From contig NZ_JABJXS010000002.1 in the NCBI RefSeq assembly GCF_013155275.1, positions 582,900 through 646,899 of the forward strand: a stretch of DNA of 64,000 bases. The letters are read 5' to 3'. Positions within the stretch are counted from its first letter, which is position 1, and every line of letters starts with the position of its first letter. The stretch comes from Brenneria sp. hezel4-2-4. GTDB lineage: Bacteria > Pseudomonadota > Gammaproteobacteria > Enterobacterales > Enterobacteriaceae. The notes under the pieces were generated by a model. It was not told where the DNA came from, searched no databases, and saw only the letters and a program-made list of their open reading frames with translations. Below, piece by piece: positions 18,316 to 27,249 of this stretch. Made by a program: the position numbers and the translations under genes.

Positions 18316-19413
18316 TTAAAGCATGATGGTCATCAGATAGGCGGCGAACAGCGCCAGATGTGCGCTGCCGCTCAGGACATTGGTTCTGCCGGTTGAAAAC
18401 GTAATGTGACATAGCACCAGCACGGCCAGCATCACCACGATATGCGGCATATCCAGACCGAAGTTCAGCGTCTGGCCGGTGATCATGGCGATGATGGTCA
18501 CGGCGGGGACGGTCAATGAAATGGTAGCCAGAACCGAGCCGAAAAACAGATTCATCGCCCGCTGTACCTGATTTTTCAGTACCGCACGGATTGCGCCCAA
18601 CCCTTCAGGCGACAGAATCAGCAAGGCGACCAGGAAGCCGGTAAACTGTGCCGGCGCATTCATTTCCGTCAACAGGGCTTCCAGCGGCTGCGAGTCCATC
18701 TTGGTGACGCTGATAACGGCAATCAGGTGGATCAGCAACCATGCCGTGTGCCACAGCGAACTGTGCGCCGACGGCTTGCCATGATGAGCGTCGTCGTCGC
18801 CTTCATCTTCATGCTCATAGACAAACAGGCTTTGGTGAGTACGGGTTTGGATCAGCAGAAATACGCCATACATCGCGGCGGAAATCAGCGCAACCAGCAG
18901 GGATTGCGCCACGCTGAAATTTCCTTCAGGCAAGGCGCTGGGGAAAACCAGCACAATCACCGACAGCGGGAAAATCGCCATTAAATACTGTTTAATACCG
19001 CTCAGGTTGACGTATTGCGTCGCAAACTTGCGGCCGCCCAGCAGCAGCGCAAAGCCGACCAGACCACCGGTGACGATCACGATAATTGAATAGAGCGTGT
19101 CGCGCATCAGATCCGGGCCTGCGTCGCCGGTCGCCATCAAGGCTGAAATCAGGCTGACTTCAAGAATGACCACCGACAGGCTTAGGATCAGTGAACCGTA
19201 GGGTTCGCCCAAGCGATGAGCCAGCACGTCGGCATGGCGGACAACGCTAAAGGCGCTGAAAAGGATCCCGGCTAAAGCCAGTAAGTTAATACCCAGAATG
19301 GCGAGGAAATCTTGTGTGCCCCCCCACAGGAACAGAACGATCAGCGCGGCTATCGGCAGAATAAGTGAATATTCCTGATGGCGGGTTTTGACAACCTCAG
19401 TGTAAGACTTCAT
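18316..19413 (-). CDS. chaA: Sodium-potassium/proton (Ca2+/H+) antiporter ChaA
   Basis: Inner-membrane cation/proton antiporter, 365 residues from the ATG at 19413, which has AGGAG 8 bases upstream (an in-frame ATG at 19434 overlaps that ribosome site). Family signatures: VVRHADVLAHRLGEPYGSLI, the CaCA alpha-repeat LSVVILEVSLISALMATGD, the acidic cytoplasmic loop EHEDEGDDDAHHGKPSAHSS and the second repeat FLVALLILSPEGLGAI. ChaA exports Na+, K+ and Ca2+ at alkaline pH. The chaB gene that follows chaA in E. coli is absent; chaC lies on the other strand. Confidence 0.95.
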   Translation of the reverse strand: MKSYTEVVKTRHQEYSLILPIAALIVLFLWGGTQDFLAILGINLLALAGILFSAFSVVRHADVLAHRLGEPYGSLILSLSVVILEVSLISALMATGDAGPDLMRDTLYSIIVIVTGGLVGFALLLGGRKFATQYVNLSGIKQYLMAIFPLSVIVLVFPSALPEGNFSVAQSLLVALISAAMYGVFLLIQTRTHQSLFVYEHEDEGDDDAHHGKPSAHSSLWHTAWLLIHLIAVISVTKMDSQPLEALLTEMNAPAQFTGFLVALLILSPEGLGAIRAVLKNQVQRAMNLFFGSVLATISLTVPAVTIIAMITGQTLNFGLDMPHIVVMLAVLVLCHITFSTGRTNVLSGSAHLALFAAYLMTIML

Positions 19414-19603
19414 TGCGGGGTTCTCCTTATCCAACGGAATTATGCGCTATGGCATAAAAAACGGAATGTCATCAGTTTTTCTTTTCTTTTCGGCAAAGAC
19501 GTTACTAAAAAGTAGTTATAGCGTAAAAAAAGAACCTGTAGATTAACAGATTCTCTAATGGCTCGCGGACTTTTTACCGATTTTTACGCTTTGAGCGGTA
19601 ATT

Positions 19604-19638
19604 AAAATGAAAAGGGAGAATATCGTTAATCTTCTCCC
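19604..19638 (-). terminator. Intrinsic terminator after the 52-codon gene
   Basis: Minus-strand stem GGGAGAA/TTCTCCC (arms 19632-19638 and 19614-19620, 11-base loop) followed by TTTTCATTTTAATT. It lies 27 bases past the stop codon of the small gene at 19665-19823. The other strand also has a T-rich stretch beyond the hairpin, so it may work in both directions. Confidence 0.7.
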
Positions 19639-19664
19639 TATCTATATAATATTAATTATTTTTT

Positions 19665-19823
19665 TTATAGCCAATCAGCATAATTGTCCATGATATCGTA
19701 GGGTTTATGCTGATAAGCCTCTTTATTTAGTCCTTCTCGCCAGTAAGGAGCCGCATAAAGCTGATTCCTCTTATATCCGCCATCGCGCCGGACTTGGATA
19801 AACCGAGCGTTTGTGACCTGCAT
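19665..19823 (-). CDS. Small hypothetical protein (52 residues)
   Basis: Not recognised. The frame starts MQVTNARFIQVRRDGGYKRN and ends IMDNYADWL, and is polar and rich in Tyr, Arg and Asn. It has no signal peptide or membrane segment. An in-frame stop lies 8 codons upstream of the ATG at 19823, so it is not the end of a longer frame here. The ribosome site is weak (GGGTG). The case for a gene is the immediate downstream terminator and non-random composition; it could also be a decayed gene end. Confidence 0.4.
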   Translation of the reverse strand: MQVTNARFIQVRRDGGYKRNQLYAAPYWREGLNKEAYQHKPYDIMDNYADWL

Positions 19824-20165
19824 TGCACCCGCGATCCGTGTGGATTAACCTTAGCAGGTTTGTATTTTACGCGCCGGATAAGAATGGGTTTCCTGATACA
19901 AAAATCTGTTAACCGGCGAAACGATTGGCCGATCTATGTTACCTAGAGAGCGGGGAGAGCGAATTATCCGCATAAATGACGCAATCGTGCGCTTTTGTGT
20001 TTTTGTGAACGACATCAAACTTGATTGCGATGCCGGAAATGAATAATCTCAGTGTCGTTGCTGTCGTAAAATTAACCAAGCGACAGTGTTGGGTTTTAAG
20101 GATGGAACGACAACAGGCCAAATGGGTAGAAGTAGAAAAGGATAGGGTTCGGGGGTTATATAGCC
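19824..20165. other. Intergenic region before chaC
   Basis: 342 bases between the small leftward gene and chaC. It should hold promoters for both. I see no clear operator, repeat or RNA gene. The reverse strand has a 78-codon frame (19939-20175) without a ribosome site, which I do not accept as a gene. Confidence 0.4.
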
Positions 20166-20852
20166 GTGTTGACACGCGATTTTTTGCAGAAAGCAGATTG
20201 TAGAACGTCTTTTGGATCGATTGAGGAAACCTTATTACTTACGCCGCAACAACGTGCTGATTCGCTGGAGAAAACGCTGGCCCGTCGCCCCGATTGCAGT
20301 CCTGTCTGGGTATTCGGCTACGGCTCACTGATGTGGAACCCGATTTTTGATGCGGAAGAAGCCTGTCTGGCCACCTTGCACAACTGGCATCGGGCTTTTT
20401 GCCTGCGTTTGACCCTTGGCAGGGGCACGGTTAGCTGTCCTGGTCGTATGCTGGCGCTGAAACCGGGCGGGAAAACCACCGGTTTGGCTTTTCGTCTGTC
20501 TGAATCGTCGCTGCGTGAGGATCTGGAACTGCTGTGGAAGCGTGAAATGCTGACCGGATGTTACCGCCCGCTGTGGTGTGAACTGCATCAGCAAAACGGT
20601 GACACCGTCACGGCTCTGGTGTTCGTTTCGGAACCGGCGCATCCGCTGGTTGAAGAGGACACCTGCATTCAACGGGTTGCGCCGTTGATTGCTCAGGCCA
20701 GCGGCCCGCTGGGAACCAATGCACAGTATCTGTTTGCGCTGGAACATGCGTTGAAGAACTTCGGAATGGCCGATGAAGAGCTAAGCGAACTGGCTCAGCG
20801 GGTTCGTTTGCTACAGCAACAGATCGCGGCTAATAACACCGGCAATGCCTGA
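20166..20852 (+). CDS. chaC: Glutathione-specific gamma-glutamylcyclotransferase ChaC
   Basis: Cytosolic enzyme of 228 residues cleaving glutathione to 5-oxoproline and Cys-Gly. The substrate loop VFGYGSLMWNP (about residues 49-59), the HRAFCLRL segment and the catalytic Glu in LLWKREM are present. The N-terminus from the GTG at 20166 (MLTRDFLQKADC) aligns with E. coli ChaC MITRDFLMNADC, fixing the start. It lies near chaA but on the opposite strand, unlike the E. coli chaABC arrangement. Confidence 0.93.
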   Translation: MLTRDFLQKADCRTSFGSIEETLLLTPQQRADSLEKTLARRPDCSPVWVFGYGSLMWNPIFDAEEACLATLHNWHRAFCLRLTLGRGTVSCPGRMLALKPGGKTTGLAFRLSESSLREDLELLWKREMLTGCYRPLWCELHQQNGDTVTALVFVSEPAHPLVEEDTCIQRVAPLIAQASGPLGTNAQYLFALEHALKNFGMADEELSELAQRVRLLQQQIAANNTGNA

Positions 20853-20918
20853 AAAGACAATCGACGAACGACCTGTCCCTGACGTTCGCCGATCGAATCC
20901 CAAGCAGAACGCGGAGGA

Positions 20919-21962
20919 TCACCAGCCGACGCCGACACCCATCGTGTACAGCGTATCGTTAACATTCCCCTGATCGCTTTCGATGCGGGTGCGCGACACT
21001 TTCATACTCAGGGAAGACCAGTCAGTCAGCTTGAAGCGCAGACCGGCATCGGCTTTCAGATAAAACGGCGCGGTAGCGTCGAAAGAACGGCCCAGTTCAC
21101 CGCCGGTGAAAGCCTGCACCGATTTACTGAACAGATAGCGGTTGTAATCCCACTTAATGCCGCCTGAGTAGAAATTATCTTGCTCGTTGGTCTGATAGAC
21201 ATAGGTTTGAGAACTGATCAGCGATGTCAACGAGAACGCCCCAAGATCGTTATCCCAGAACTGATAACCCGGGCCGAGACCGATTGAGCGGTTGATTTTA
21301 ATGCTTTCTATCCAATCGCGTTTGTACTGGTAGCGCCCCTGCCAGAACCAATGTTCATCCAGGAATTTATCCAGCGCATATTCGCCGCCCGCATTCTTGG
21401 TGCTTTCCACATTGTTTTCTTTAGCCAGATGGTAACTACCGTCAAGGTTATGACGCCAGGTGCCATGTCGGGCCTGTGTGTTGAGGGTCACATCATAGTT
21501 ATCGGTTTCGGTCGAACTTTTCTTATGCGCCATGCCGGCGTCAATGTTGCCTTTCATGGTGAAGTCCTGTACCAGCGGCTTCTGTGCAACAATGGAGGTG
21601 ATTTCCGACAGCTGTAGCGTTTGCGGCCCGGTTGCCTCGCTGGAAATCGACGGCGTGGCGATAATGGCGCGATTGTCTCCGGCTTTAATCACCGGATACA
21701 GCTCGCCTTCCTTATACCGTTCCCCTTGAATCACCAAACCGTGATCGGTCTCGAAGGTTTTCACTTTGTCCCATGCCACGGAGATTGAACCGGCATAGTC
21801 GGAGGTGATGAATAATTTACCGCCGTCAAGCAGTGTGATTTTACCACTGAGTTTGTCGCCATTGGTCAACCAAATGGTATCGGCATGGCTTTGGGAAATG
21901 CCGGTGGACGCCAGGGCGATAACCAGACTCAGGGAAGATATTGCATGTTTGGATAGTGTCAT
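20919..21962 (-). CDS. ydiY: DUF481-family outer-membrane protein (YdiY-like)
   Basis: Predicted outer-membrane beta-barrel of 347 residues from the ATG at 21962 (an in-frame ATG at 22004 would add 14 residues before the signal peptide). Signal peptide SLSLVIALASTGISQSHA, then an N-terminal domain starting DTIWLTNGDKLSGKITLLDGG, then a DUF481 barrel with alternating aromatic residues (WFWQGRYQYKRDWIESIK, GPGYQFWDN). It ends in VGVGVGW, an aromatic end as expected for barrel insertion. Function unknown; E. coli YdiY is the nearest familiar relative. Confidence 0.8.
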   Translation of the reverse strand: MTLSKHAISSLSLVIALASTGISQSHADTIWLTNGDKLSGKITLLDGGKLFITSDYAGSISVAWDKVKTFETDHGLVIQGERYKEGELYPVIKAGDNRAIIATPSISSEATGPQTLQLSEITSIVAQKPLVQDFTMKGNIDAGMAHKKSSTETDNYDVTLNTQARHGTWRHNLDGSYHLAKENNVESTKNAGGEYALDKFLDEHWFWQGRYQYKRDWIESIKINRSIGLGPGYQFWDNDLGAFSLTSLISSQTYVYQTNEQDNFYSGGIKWDYNRYLFSKSVQAFTGGELGRSFDATAPFYLKADAGLRFKLTDWSSLSMKVSRTRIESDQGNVNDTLYTMGVGVGW

Positions 21963-22141
21963 TTTGCCAGATAAACAGTGGTGACAGGTTTTGAAAGACG
22001 TCATTTAAGACGTGCAGCCGATGAATAATGAACCGGTTCAGTCCGGAAGCGCAAACAGTAACAGGAATCGAAAGGATGCTCTAGCCCAAAAACGCGATTG
22101 ATTAGAATGTAAATAGTTATAAAAGATATGATTGATGATTA

Positions 22142-22183
22142 ACAGCTATAACGCGATGTTCATCACATTTGCGTTATAGCTGT
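22142..22183. other. 13-bp inverted repeat, possible terminator
   Basis: Perfect arms ACAGCTATAACGC (22142-22154) and GCGTTATAGCTGT (22171-22183) with a 16-base loop, starting 9 bases past the acyltransferase stop. It would form a stable hairpin at the end of that leftward transcript. There is no clean T-run, so it may be a transcript-stabilising end or a protein-binding palindrome. Confidence 0.55.
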
Positions 22184-22191
22184 CGACAGGG

Positions 22192-23469
22192 TTAAGCCGC
22201 GTTTCGCGAGCGGGATGGCGGGCGAGGAGTCAGGAAGCGTGCCGTCAGGAACTGCCGGACACGAAAAACAATCCGCTCCTGGAACAATACGCACAGCGCC
22301 ACGGTGGATAGCAGGAAAATGAGATATCCCATCATGGATAACTGAACCTGCCCGGCGGCGGCGATACACTGATCCCAATCGCTGAAACAGGCCAGCGGAT
22401 TACCCCTAACCAATTGTTCCATCGTGCGGAAGAGATTAAACAGCGGTACGTGAAGCGCAAAAATGGACAGCGATGCGGCGCCCAATCGTGGCGACCAGTG
22501 TCGCAGCCATTCGCTATTGGGATCGCGGGCCAGCGCGCTGAGGCAAACCAACCCAACCTGAGCGGGCAATAATAACCCGTTGTGCAGCAGGAAATACCAA
22601 TACGCCTCACCGTGGGTGAAAAGCCAGGTGGCAACGATAAAATTGGCGACAATGAAAAGCGCCGCGGCATAACGCTGGCCTTTAGTGAGCGGTTCGACGC
22701 CTTGCTGACGATATTTTCGGAACAGGGCATAGCCCAGAATACCGGCCAGAAACTCGGGCAAGCGGAAAATAGGGCCGCGCTGTAACAAGCCGGTGTAGGG
22801 CATGCCGTATTGCTGCTGCCAGATGACCCAGATCGGCGGCAGCAGATACAATAGGCAAATAATCCCCATCCATAACCACGGATGGCGGCTGTTGAGCAGC
22901 CGGGGCGCCAGCAACGGGAACGTCATATAAAAGAAGAACAGGGTGGAAAGCGACCACAGCGGCGCATTGAAGGTTAGAAAATAGGGGTTCCATGCCTGTA
23001 GCATTAACAACTGCAAGAAGCTGTTAAAAGCCAATTGGGTATTCGTCATATAATGACGCAACGCCTGCGGATCGGCTGCCGGATCGTTGGTGTCGTAAAT
23101 TACAAAGCGAGCGCTGGCGACCTGTCCTTCCGGCGGAATGGCGAGCCATTGCATGAGAGTGACAACGGCGATAGAGGCCAGCAACGCGATAATATGAATC
23201 GGATAGAGATTAAAAAGACGTTTTGCCCAGAACTGACGGGCCGGTTCGCGCAAGCGTCCGTCTTTGATGTAAACATGCGCCAATAAAAAGCCCGACAGCA
23301 CAAAAAACGTGCTGGTGGCAAAAAATCCCATGCTGGTGAGTTCACTTAAAAACGGCACGCGCTCACGTTGGGGATAAATATGCACGGTGTGATAAATCAT
23401 CACATAACAGCCGAGCAGAAATCGCAGCCATTCCAGCCCGATAAAGCGCTCTTTACTCACTTTCTTCAT
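22192..23469 (-). CDS. Acyltransferase family 3 membrane protein
   Basis: Inner-membrane protein of 425 residues of the Acyltransferase_3 family (PF01757; OafA/NodX/OpgC type): opening GLEWLRFLLGCYVMIYHTVH carries the family Arg and His, followed by about ten hydrophobic segments, including TFFVLSGFLLAHVYI and a C-terminal ALHVPLFNLFR. Relatives O-acylate sugars of lipopolysaccharide, exopolysaccharide or periplasmic glucan; the acceptor cannot be told here. The ATG at 23469 has AGGA 6 bases upstream. Monocistronic. Confidence 0.8.
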   Translation of the reverse strand: MKKVSKERFIGLEWLRFLLGCYVMIYHTVHIYPQRERVPFLSELTSMGFFATSTFFVLSGFLLAHVYIKDGRLREPARQFWAKRLFNLYPIHIIALLASIAVVTLMQWLAIPPEGQVASARFVIYDTNDPAADPQALRHYMTNTQLAFNSFLQLLMLQAWNPYFLTFNAPLWSLSTLFFFYMTFPLLAPRLLNSRHPWLWMGIICLLYLLPPIWVIWQQQYGMPYTGLLQRGPIFRLPEFLAGILGYALFRKYRQQGVEPLTKGQRYAAALFIVANFIVATWLFTHGEAYWYFLLHNGLLLPAQVGLVCLSALARDPNSEWLRHWSPRLGAASLSIFALHVPLFNLFRTMEQLVRGNPLACFSDWDQCIAAAGQVQLSMMGYLIFLLSTVALCVLFQERIVFRVRQFLTARFLTPRPPSRSRNAA

Positions 23470-23713
23470 GTCGTTCCTCATTCAACCGCTGTTATAACAG
23501 CGGGCAAGTGCGGTAATTGCTCAGTTTAAACGAGAGCAACGCTGCGTTAATTAGGATAATAGCTATAATTGCCGCCCTCGTTTAGGAATTGTTTAGTTTT
23601 GCGCGAGCAGAAAAATTCGCTGGAAAATCCGACTCATAAAGGAATAATCTACTCCCTACGGGTCATCTTCGTGGCTGTGCGTTATCAGTCTTTACAGTTA
23701 AGGAAACAGAATA

Positions 23714-24181
23714 GTGTCCGAATATATTGCATCAATAACCTGGGAGCGCGACGGGCAGCCTTTTCTCAATAACCGCTATAGCCGGCTGCATCACTGGCAG
23801 TTCGATGGCGGCATCAGATTACGCGCATCGTCCTCACCGCATGTTGTACCGTTGCCCATGTCGGTCAGTGATGCGGTCGATCCTGAAGAGGCGCTGGTGG
23901 CTTCGCTGTCGAGCTGCCATATGCTGTGGTTCCTCTCCATTGCCGCACAACATAAATTTTGCGTCGATGATTATCAGGACAACGCTGTCGGCACGATGGG
24001 GGTGAATCAAGCCGGCAAAACGGCGATGCTGAAGGTGGCATTATGCCCGCAGGTGCGCTTCAGCGGCGAAAAACAGCCTACCGCTGATGAGTACGAGCAA
24101 CTGCACAAACTGGCGCATGACGCCTGCTATATCGCCCATTCGGTGAATTTCCCGGTGGAGTGTCAACCGCGGATTGGGTGA
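23714..24181 (+). CDS. OsmC-family peroxiredoxin-like protein
   Basis: Soluble protein of 155 residues with the OsmC/Ohr fold. Both redox cysteines are in the expected contexts: Cys68 in SLSSCHMLWF and Cys138 in AHDACYIAHSV. The start is a GTG at 23714 with AAGGA about 10 bases upstream. Relatives reduce organic hydroperoxides using lipoyl or thiol donors; the specific substrate is unknown. It lies 56 bases before umuD but the SOS box between them indicates separate promoters. Confidence 0.82.
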   Translation: MSEYIASITWERDGQPFLNNRYSRLHHWQFDGGIRLRASSSPHVVPLPMSVSDAVDPEEALVASLSSCHMLWFLSIAAQHKFCVDDYQDNAVGTMGVNQAGKTAMLKVALCPQVRFSGEKQPTADEYEQLHKLAHDACYIAHSVNFPVECQPRIG

Positions 24182-24202
24182 TTGCGTTACAGGCGCACAC
24201 CA

Positions 24203-24224
24203 TTTACACTGTATAAAAACACAG
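24203..24224 (+). promoter_or_regulatory. LexA (SOS) box and -35 element of umuD-umuC-cho
   Basis: CTGTATAAAAACACAG at 24209-24224 matches the enteric LexA box CTG-N10-CAG with an AT-rich centre. It abuts a TTTACA -35-like hexamer (24203-24208) and ends 13 bases before the umuD ATG. LexA repression until DNA damage follows directly. Confidence 0.9.
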
Positions 24225-24237
24225 TTAAAGGGGCGCT

Positions 24238-24657
24238 ATGCAACGGTTTATCCCTGATCCGCATCCCGAGGCGCTGGAGATCAATCTCTATGCCGATGCG
24301 GTGCCGGCCGGGTTTCCCAGCCCGGCCAATGATTATGTCGAGCAGCGAATCGACCTAAATAAGGTTTGCGTCCACCATCCGGCGGCGACCTATTTTGTCC
24401 GGGTCGCCGGCCAGTCGATGGTGGAGGGCGGCATCCATGATGGCGATCTGGTGGTGGTCGACAGTTCATTGCAGGCGCGGCACGACGATATTGTCATTGC
24501 CGCCCTTGACGGCGAATTTACCATCAAGCGCTTGCAGGTACGACCAACGCTGGCGCTGATGCCGATGAATGCCGCCTACGCGCCGATCCCCATTAACGAC
24601 AGCGCCAACCTGGATATCTTCGGGGTGGTTACCTACGTCATACACGCGACGCGCTAA
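24238..24657 (+). CDS. umuD: DNA polymerase V subunit UmuD (LexA-like autoprotease)
   Basis: SOS mutagenesis protein of 139 residues. The RecA-stimulated self-cleavage site is Ala24-Gly25 in PAGFPSP; Ser60 (GQSM) and Lys97 (FTIKR) form the catalytic dyad at the same numbering as in E. coli. Cleaved UmuD' pairs with UmuC as polymerase V. It is the first gene of the SOS operon, directly behind a LexA box, and its stop overlaps the umuC start by one base (TAATG). Confidence 0.96.
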   Translation: MQRFIPDPHPEALEINLYADAVPAGFPSPANDYVEQRIDLNKVCVHHPAATYFVRVAGQSMVEGGIHDGDLVVVDSSLQARHDDIVIAALDGEFTIKRLQVRPTLALMPMNAAYAPIPINDSANLDIFGVVTYVIHATR

Positions 24658-25922
24658 TGTACGCGCTGGTGGATGTGAACGCGTTTTACGCCAGCTGTGA
24701 GACCGTCTTTCGGCCGGATCTGGTCGGAAAACCGGTGGTTGTGCTCAGCAATAACGATGGCTGCGTAATTGCGCGCTCCCACGAGGTAAAAAACCTCGGG
24801 GTGAAGATGGGCGCGCCGTTTTTTCAAATAGGCGATCTGATCAAAAAATACAATATCGCCGTTTTCTCCTCCAATTATGCGCTGTACGCAGATATGTCCG
24901 CCCGCGTGATGAGCATTCTGGAGGAGATGGCGCCGGCGGTGGAGATTTACAGTATCGATGAGGCTTTCCTTAATTTGTCCGGCGTCGGCCACTGTATGTC
25001 GCTGGAACAGTTCGGCCGGCAGGTGAAAGAGAGGATCAAGCGCGAGGCGCATCTGACCGTCGGCGTGGGCATCGCCCCGACCAAAACTCTGGCTAAACTG
25101 GCCAACCATGCGGCGAAAACCTGGGCGAAAACCGGCGGCATTGTGGATTTATCCAGCCCGGTGCGACAGGAAAAGCTGCTGGCGATCACCCCTGTCGGCG
25201 ACGTCTGGGGGATCGGACGGCGGCTGGCGCGTAAGCTGGAATCGGCCGGCATTGATACGGCGTTAAAACTGGCGCGCAGCGACCTCGCCTATATCAGAAG
25301 AACGTTCAGCGTAGTGATGGAGAGAACGGTCAGGGAACTGCGCGGTCAGTCTTGTCTGGAGGTGGAGGAACTGGCGCCGGCGAAACAGCAGATACTCTGT
25401 TCCCGGTCGTTCAGTTCACGCATTACCGACTACGCGCATATGCGTCAGGCGGTTTGCCGCTATGCGGAACGCGCGGCGGAGAAGCTGAGGCACGAGCGGC
25501 AATACTGCTGTCAGGTGTCCGTTTTTATCCGTACCAGCCCGCATGTGGGGTATGAGGCGTATTACGGCGATCAGGCTACCCGCATGACGCGCGTGCCGAC
25601 CGACGATACCCGGGATATTATTTCTCTGGCCGTTGAATCATTGGATCATATCTGGGCGCAGGGATATCGGTATATCAAGGCGGGCGTTGTGCTGTCCGAT
25701 TTCTATCGTCACGGCGTGGCGCAGTTGGACATGTTTGATGCGAGGAAACCGCATGTGAACAGTGAGTCGCTGATGTCGACGATTGATCGCATCAATCATT
25801 CGGGCAAAGGAAAAATCTGGTTCGCCGGACAGGGGATTAATCCCGGCTGGTCGATGAAAAGGGAGCGGTTGTCTCCGGCCTATACGACGCGAATTGATGA
25901 GTTAAGGGTGGTGAAGTCATGA
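24657..25922 (+). CDS. umuC: DNA polymerase V catalytic subunit UmuC
   Basis: Y-family translesion polymerase of 421 residues, the usual length. It opens [15 protein letters not shown] with the metal-binding Asp6; the second acidic pair is in YSIDEAFLNLSG (about residue 101). The steric loop NNDGCVIARS, the little-finger region and a C-terminal UmuC tail follow. It overlaps umuD by one base and cho by four, so the three are translationally coupled. Confidence 0.96.
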   Translation: MYALVDVNAFYASCETVFRPDLVGKPVVVLSNNDGCVIARSHEVKNLGVKMGAPFFQIGDLIKKYNIAVFSSNYALYADMSARVMSILEEMAPAVEIYSIDEAFLNLSGVGHCMSLEQFGRQVKERIKREAHLTVGVGIAPTKTLAKLANHAAKTWAKTGGIVDLSSPVRQEKLLAITPVGDVWGIGRRLARKLESAGIDTALKLARSDLAYIRRTFSVVMERTVRELRGQSCLEVEELAPAKQQILCSRSFSSRITDYAHMRQAVCRYAERAAEKLRHERQYCCQVSVFIRTSPHVGYEAYYGDQATRMTRVPTDDTRDIISLAVESLDHIWAQGYRYIKAGVVLSDFYRHGVAQLDMFDARKPHVNSESLMSTIDRINHSGKGKIWFAGQGINPGWSMKRERLSPAYTTRIDELRVVKS

Positions 25923-26767
25923 TCGTGCCTGAAAAAATGCCCGATATATACCAATATCCGGAACATCTGCGCGATGCCCTGGTCGGGCTGCCGGCGGCGC
26001 CGGGTGTGTATGTGTTCCACGGCAGCAGCGATATCCTGCCGCTGTACATTGGCAAAAGCGTCAATATTCGGGCGAGGGTGATGTCGCATATGCGTACACG
26101 CAACGAGGCCAAACTGTTAAGGCAGACCCGGCGTATCACGTTTATCGAAACGGCAGGGGAAATCGGCGCGCTATTGCTGGAAGCGCAGATGATTAAACAG
26201 CATGGGCCGTTATTCAATAAACGCCTGCGCAGGTCGCGTCAGCTCTGTTCTATTCGCTTCGACGGCGCCAGCGTGGAGGTTGTCTATGCGAAAACGGTGA
26301 ATTTTTCCGCCACTCCGAATCTGCACGGGATATTCAGCAACAGAATGTCTGCCCTCAATACGCTGAAAGCGATCGCCGATGAAGAAAAGCTTTGTCTGGG
26401 GGTATTGGGGATCGAAAAGATACCGGCCGGCAGACCCTGTTTTCGCCACGCGCTGAAAAAGTGTGCGGGCGCCTGCTGCGGTAAAGAGTCGCTGACGGCG
26501 CATCAGGGTCGACTGGGCGGTCGGCTTGACGCCTTACGGCTGATTTGCTGGGCGTTTCCCGGCCCGGTCGCCATCAAAGAGAGTCGTCCGGGCATGACGC
26601 ACTACCATATCATTCATAACTGGCTTTACCTGGGGACGGTACGGCAATTGCAGGATGCGGCGTCGCTGAAGCAGGTGGCGACGAATTTTGATAGCGATGG
26701 CTATAAGATTCTGTGCAAACCCATTATCAGCAATAGCGTGGAGATTATCCCTCTTGCTGACGAGTAG
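25919..26767 (+). CDS. cho: Excinuclease Cho (UvrC-like GIY-YIG endonuclease)
   Basis: UvrC-homologous nuclease of 282 residues that makes the 3' incision in nucleotide excision repair at lesions UvrC cuts poorly. The GIY-YIG domain is N-terminal (PGVYVF .. PLYIGKSVNIRARV, residues about 26-60, with the conserved Glu in LLLEAQMIK); the ALKKCAGACCGKES cysteine cluster follows, and the UvrC C-terminal RNase H-like and HhH parts are missing, as normal for Cho. It overlaps umuC by ATGA, which places it in the same SOS operon; E. coli cho stands alone with its own LexA box. Confidence 0.92.
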   Translation: MIVPEKMPDIYQYPEHLRDALVGLPAAPGVYVFHGSSDILPLYIGKSVNIRARVMSHMRTRNEAKLLRQTRRITFIETAGEIGALLLEAQMIKQHGPLFNKRLRRSRQLCSIRFDGASVEVVYAKTVNFSATPNLHGIFSNRMSALNTLKAIADEEKLCLGVLGIEKIPAGRPCFRHALKKCAGACCGKESLTAHQGRLGGRLDALRLICWAFPGPVAIKESRPGMTHYHIIHNWLYLGTVRQLQDAASLKQVATNFDSDGYKILCKPIISNSVEIIPLADE

Positions 26768-26770
26768 TCC

Positions 26771-26799
26771 CCGCGTCAGCCGACGACGCGGATTTTTTC
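26771..26799 (+). terminator. Intrinsic terminator of umuD-umuC-cho
   Basis: Stem CCGCGTC/GACGCGG (26771-26777 and 26785-26791, 7-base loop) followed by ATTTTTT, directly after the cho stop. Confidence 0.8.
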
Positions 26800-26902
26800 C
26801 TGCGCCTGGCTGACGGTTTTTTCAATCCTTGTCTATACTTGGATTCGCGTCTTATCGATTGGAAAGGTAAGGGCGTTATGGAACTAAAAAAGCGAGGGTA
26901 TT

Positions 26903-27151
26903 ATGGGAATTTTGTCTTGGGTAATTTTTGGCTTGATTGCGGGTATTTTGGCGAAATGGATTATGCCCGGTAAAGACGGCGGTGGTTTTTTCCTGACGAT
27001 AGTGCTCGGTATTGTGGGTGCGGTGGTGGGGGGATACATCAGCACTTTCTTTGGTTTCGGCCGGGTAGACGGTTTTAACTTTGGCAGTTTCGTTGTCGCG
27101 GTGATCGGCGCCATTGTGGTGCTGTGGATCTATCGCAAAATCCGCAGTTAA
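26903..27151 (+). CDS. GlsB/YeaQ/YmgE-family small membrane protein
   Basis: Hydrophobic protein of 82 residues with three membrane segments, the first GILSWVIFGLIAGILAKWIMP, the second with the glycine pattern TIVLGIVGAVVGGYI, the third FVVAVIGAIVVLWIYRKI. This is the transglycosylase-associated (PF04226) family, often induced by stress; the family name does not prove enzyme activity. GAGGG lies upstream of the ATG. Followed by a strong terminator. Monocistronic. Confidence 0.85.
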   Translation: MGILSWVIFGLIAGILAKWIMPGKDGGGFFLTIVLGIVGAVVGGYISTFFGFGRVDGFNFGSFVVAVIGAIVVLWIYRKIRS

Positions 27152-27166
27152 TTCATCGGCAAGATC

Positions 27167-27198
27167 AAACCGCCCCGTTTATTCGGGGCGGTTTCGTT
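27167..27198 (+). terminator. Terminator of the YeaQ-family gene
   Basis: Perfect 11-bp stem AAACCGCCCCG/CGGGGCGGTTT (27167-27177 and 27184-27194) with a 6-base loop and a short T-rich end, 15 bases past the stop codon. Confidence 0.8.
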
Positions 27199-27206
27199 GT
27201 ATACAG

Positions 27207-27236
27207 AACGCCCCCTGCTAGGCAGGGGGCGTTTCT
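27207..27236. terminator. Second hairpin between convergent genes
   Basis: Perfect 12-bp stem AACGCCCCCTGC/GCAGGGGGCGTT (27207-27218 and 27222-27233), 3-base loop, with TTTCT on the plus side. It lies 14 bases beyond the stop of the leftward ABC ATPase gene and probably ends transcription in both directions. Confidence 0.7.
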
Positions 27237-27249
27237 AAGGCATATCCCA

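Noticed and set aside
19939..20175. 78-codon minus-strand frame before chaC
   Set aside because: No ribosome site, no resemblance, lies in the probable chaC promoter.
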